From Marinobacter fuscus (GTDB lineage: Bacteria > Pseudomonadota > Gammaproteobacteria > Pseudomonadales > Oleiphilaceae): a stretch of DNA of 64,000 nt. The stretch covers positions 34,722-98,721 of the forward strand of contig NZ_PXNP01000019.1 of the NCBI RefSeq assembly GCF_003007675.1, given 5' to 3'. This document shows positions 63,685 through 64,000 of this stretch, piece after piece. Made by a program: the position numbers and the translations under genes. Within the stretch, counting starts at the first letter, position 1; every line of letters begins with the position of its first letter. Under the pieces are notes generated by a model. That model was given only the letters and a program-made list of their open reading frames with translations. It had not been told where the DNA came from and did not search any database.

Positions 63685-63708
63685 ACGGAGAAATCAGTGC
63701 CAACTGTC

Positions 63709-64000
63709 TTGAAAAACACCGAAGGTGCCATTGGACAATATACAGCTAGGAGTCTGCGCGGCAGAAGTGTTTTGAGCAATTGCCTCCGCCGCGCCGAATC
63801 ACGGTTGTGCCCGAGAGTATATGCGCAGTATCCAACCGGATAGAGTCACGATTTTCTATTCAGGCAATCAAGACGGTTATAGGCAAGTTCACAACCGTAG
63901 CCCGACCACTCAGCACGGCCCGGCACGCCGCCTCAGATTGCCTATGTCAGCCTCATCAGCGAACTCATCCGCCTGAGGTTAAGCGACAGGCAGACCAGAT
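63709..64000. other. unassigned sequence beyond the IS3 end
   Basis: I see no gene on either strand in this 292-base end segment; all frames close early. It does not continue the interrupted dctP nor the IS21 end. ATATGCGCAGTATCCAACCG at about 63819-63838 is loosely like the IS21 left end but in the wrong orientation. Confidence 0.4.

Larger units (their letters stand above)
59807..63708 (+). mobile_element. IS3-family insertion sequence carrying a group II intron
   Basis: Inverted ends GATAGTTGGCACT (59807-59819) and, reversed, GACAGTTGGCACT (63708-63696) differ at one base. Inside are orfA, orfB and a 2273-base intron; without it the element is about 1.63 kb. No clear short target duplication flanks the ends, in keeping with a rearrangement that also removed the IS21 end. 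Exact termini are uncertain by a few bases. Confidence 0.8.

Noticed and set aside
63819..63860. Possible IS21 right end (ATATGCGCAGTATCC, then AGTCACGATTTTC)
   Set aside because: The likeness to the left end is in direct, not inverted, orientation and covers only short pieces.
1..64000. CRISPR arrays, tRNA and rRNA genes, prophage genes
   Set aside because: I looked for regularly spaced repeats, tRNA-like cloverleafs and phage structural genes and saw none.

Overview
The window looks like a chromosomal catabolic and accessory region of a marine gammaproteobacterium of Marinobacter type. I infer this from the protein style (DcaP-like porin, ETF/ETF-QO, many acyl-CoA dehydrogenases, three classes of high-affinity organic-acid transporter) and moderate-to-high GC; no rRNA or tRNA fixes the species. 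The overall theme is activation, uptake and beta-oxidation-type breakdown of carboxylic acids as CoA thioesters, cut up by insertion sequences.

Layout. 1-5.2 kb: a 3'-truncated HMG-CoA-synthase-like/zinc-ribbon protein and an acyl-CoA dehydrogenase (minus), a divergent LysR regulator and an outer-membrane porin. 5.4-9.0 kb: etfB-etfA, a strong terminator, ETF-ubiquinone oxidoreductase and a small unknown gene; this module passes electrons from all the acyl-CoA dehydrogenases to quinone. 9.3-15.3 kb: a tightly packed five-gene branched-chain-amino-acid-type ABC transporter ending in an acyl-CoA ligase, read as uptake plus CoA activation of an acid. 15.4-22.2 kb: flavin reductase, muconolactone-isomerase-like and EthD-like small proteins, a two-subunit 3-oxoacid CoA-transferase, a TRAP transporter and a metallo-hydrolase. 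22.3-26.4 kb: LysR, then the 3' remnant of a TRAP binding-protein gene into which an IS66 element (23694-26382, with an exact 8-bp target duplication) has jumped. 26.5-31.8 kb: CoA-transferase III plus AidB-type dehydrogenase, divergent LysR and an aldo/keto reductase. 31.8-36.5 kb: an unusual permease and a TAXI-type TRAP system. 36.7-43.5 kb: thiolase, nitronate monooxygenase, a second unusual permease, a paired set of acyl-CoA dehydrogenases and a nitroreductase. 43.7-52.5 kb: tctCBA tripartite tricarboxylate transporter, IclR regulator, FadB-like hydratase/dehydrogenase, CoA-transferase III and acyl-CoA dehydrogenase. 52.8-56.9 kb: a broken dctP, SCP-x-like thiolase, two MaoC hydratase-type proteins and an SDR.

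57.1-63.7 kb is a nest of mobile DNA: another dctP cut after about 80 codons by an IS21-family element whose far end is missing, beside it an IS3-family element with a programmed frameshift, and inside the IS3 transposase gene a complete group II intron (60805-63077) whose removal restores the reading frame exactly. The last 316 bases hold nothing I can name.

The most notable points are: three TRAP binding-protein genes broken in three different ways, the intron/IS3/IS21 nest with exact boundaries, a likely IclR operator shared by two operons (GTTCGAT-type palindromes at 46.9 kb and 52.6 kb), a condensing-enzyme homologue lacking the usual active-site cysteine, and two members of a permease type I cannot assign to a substrate.
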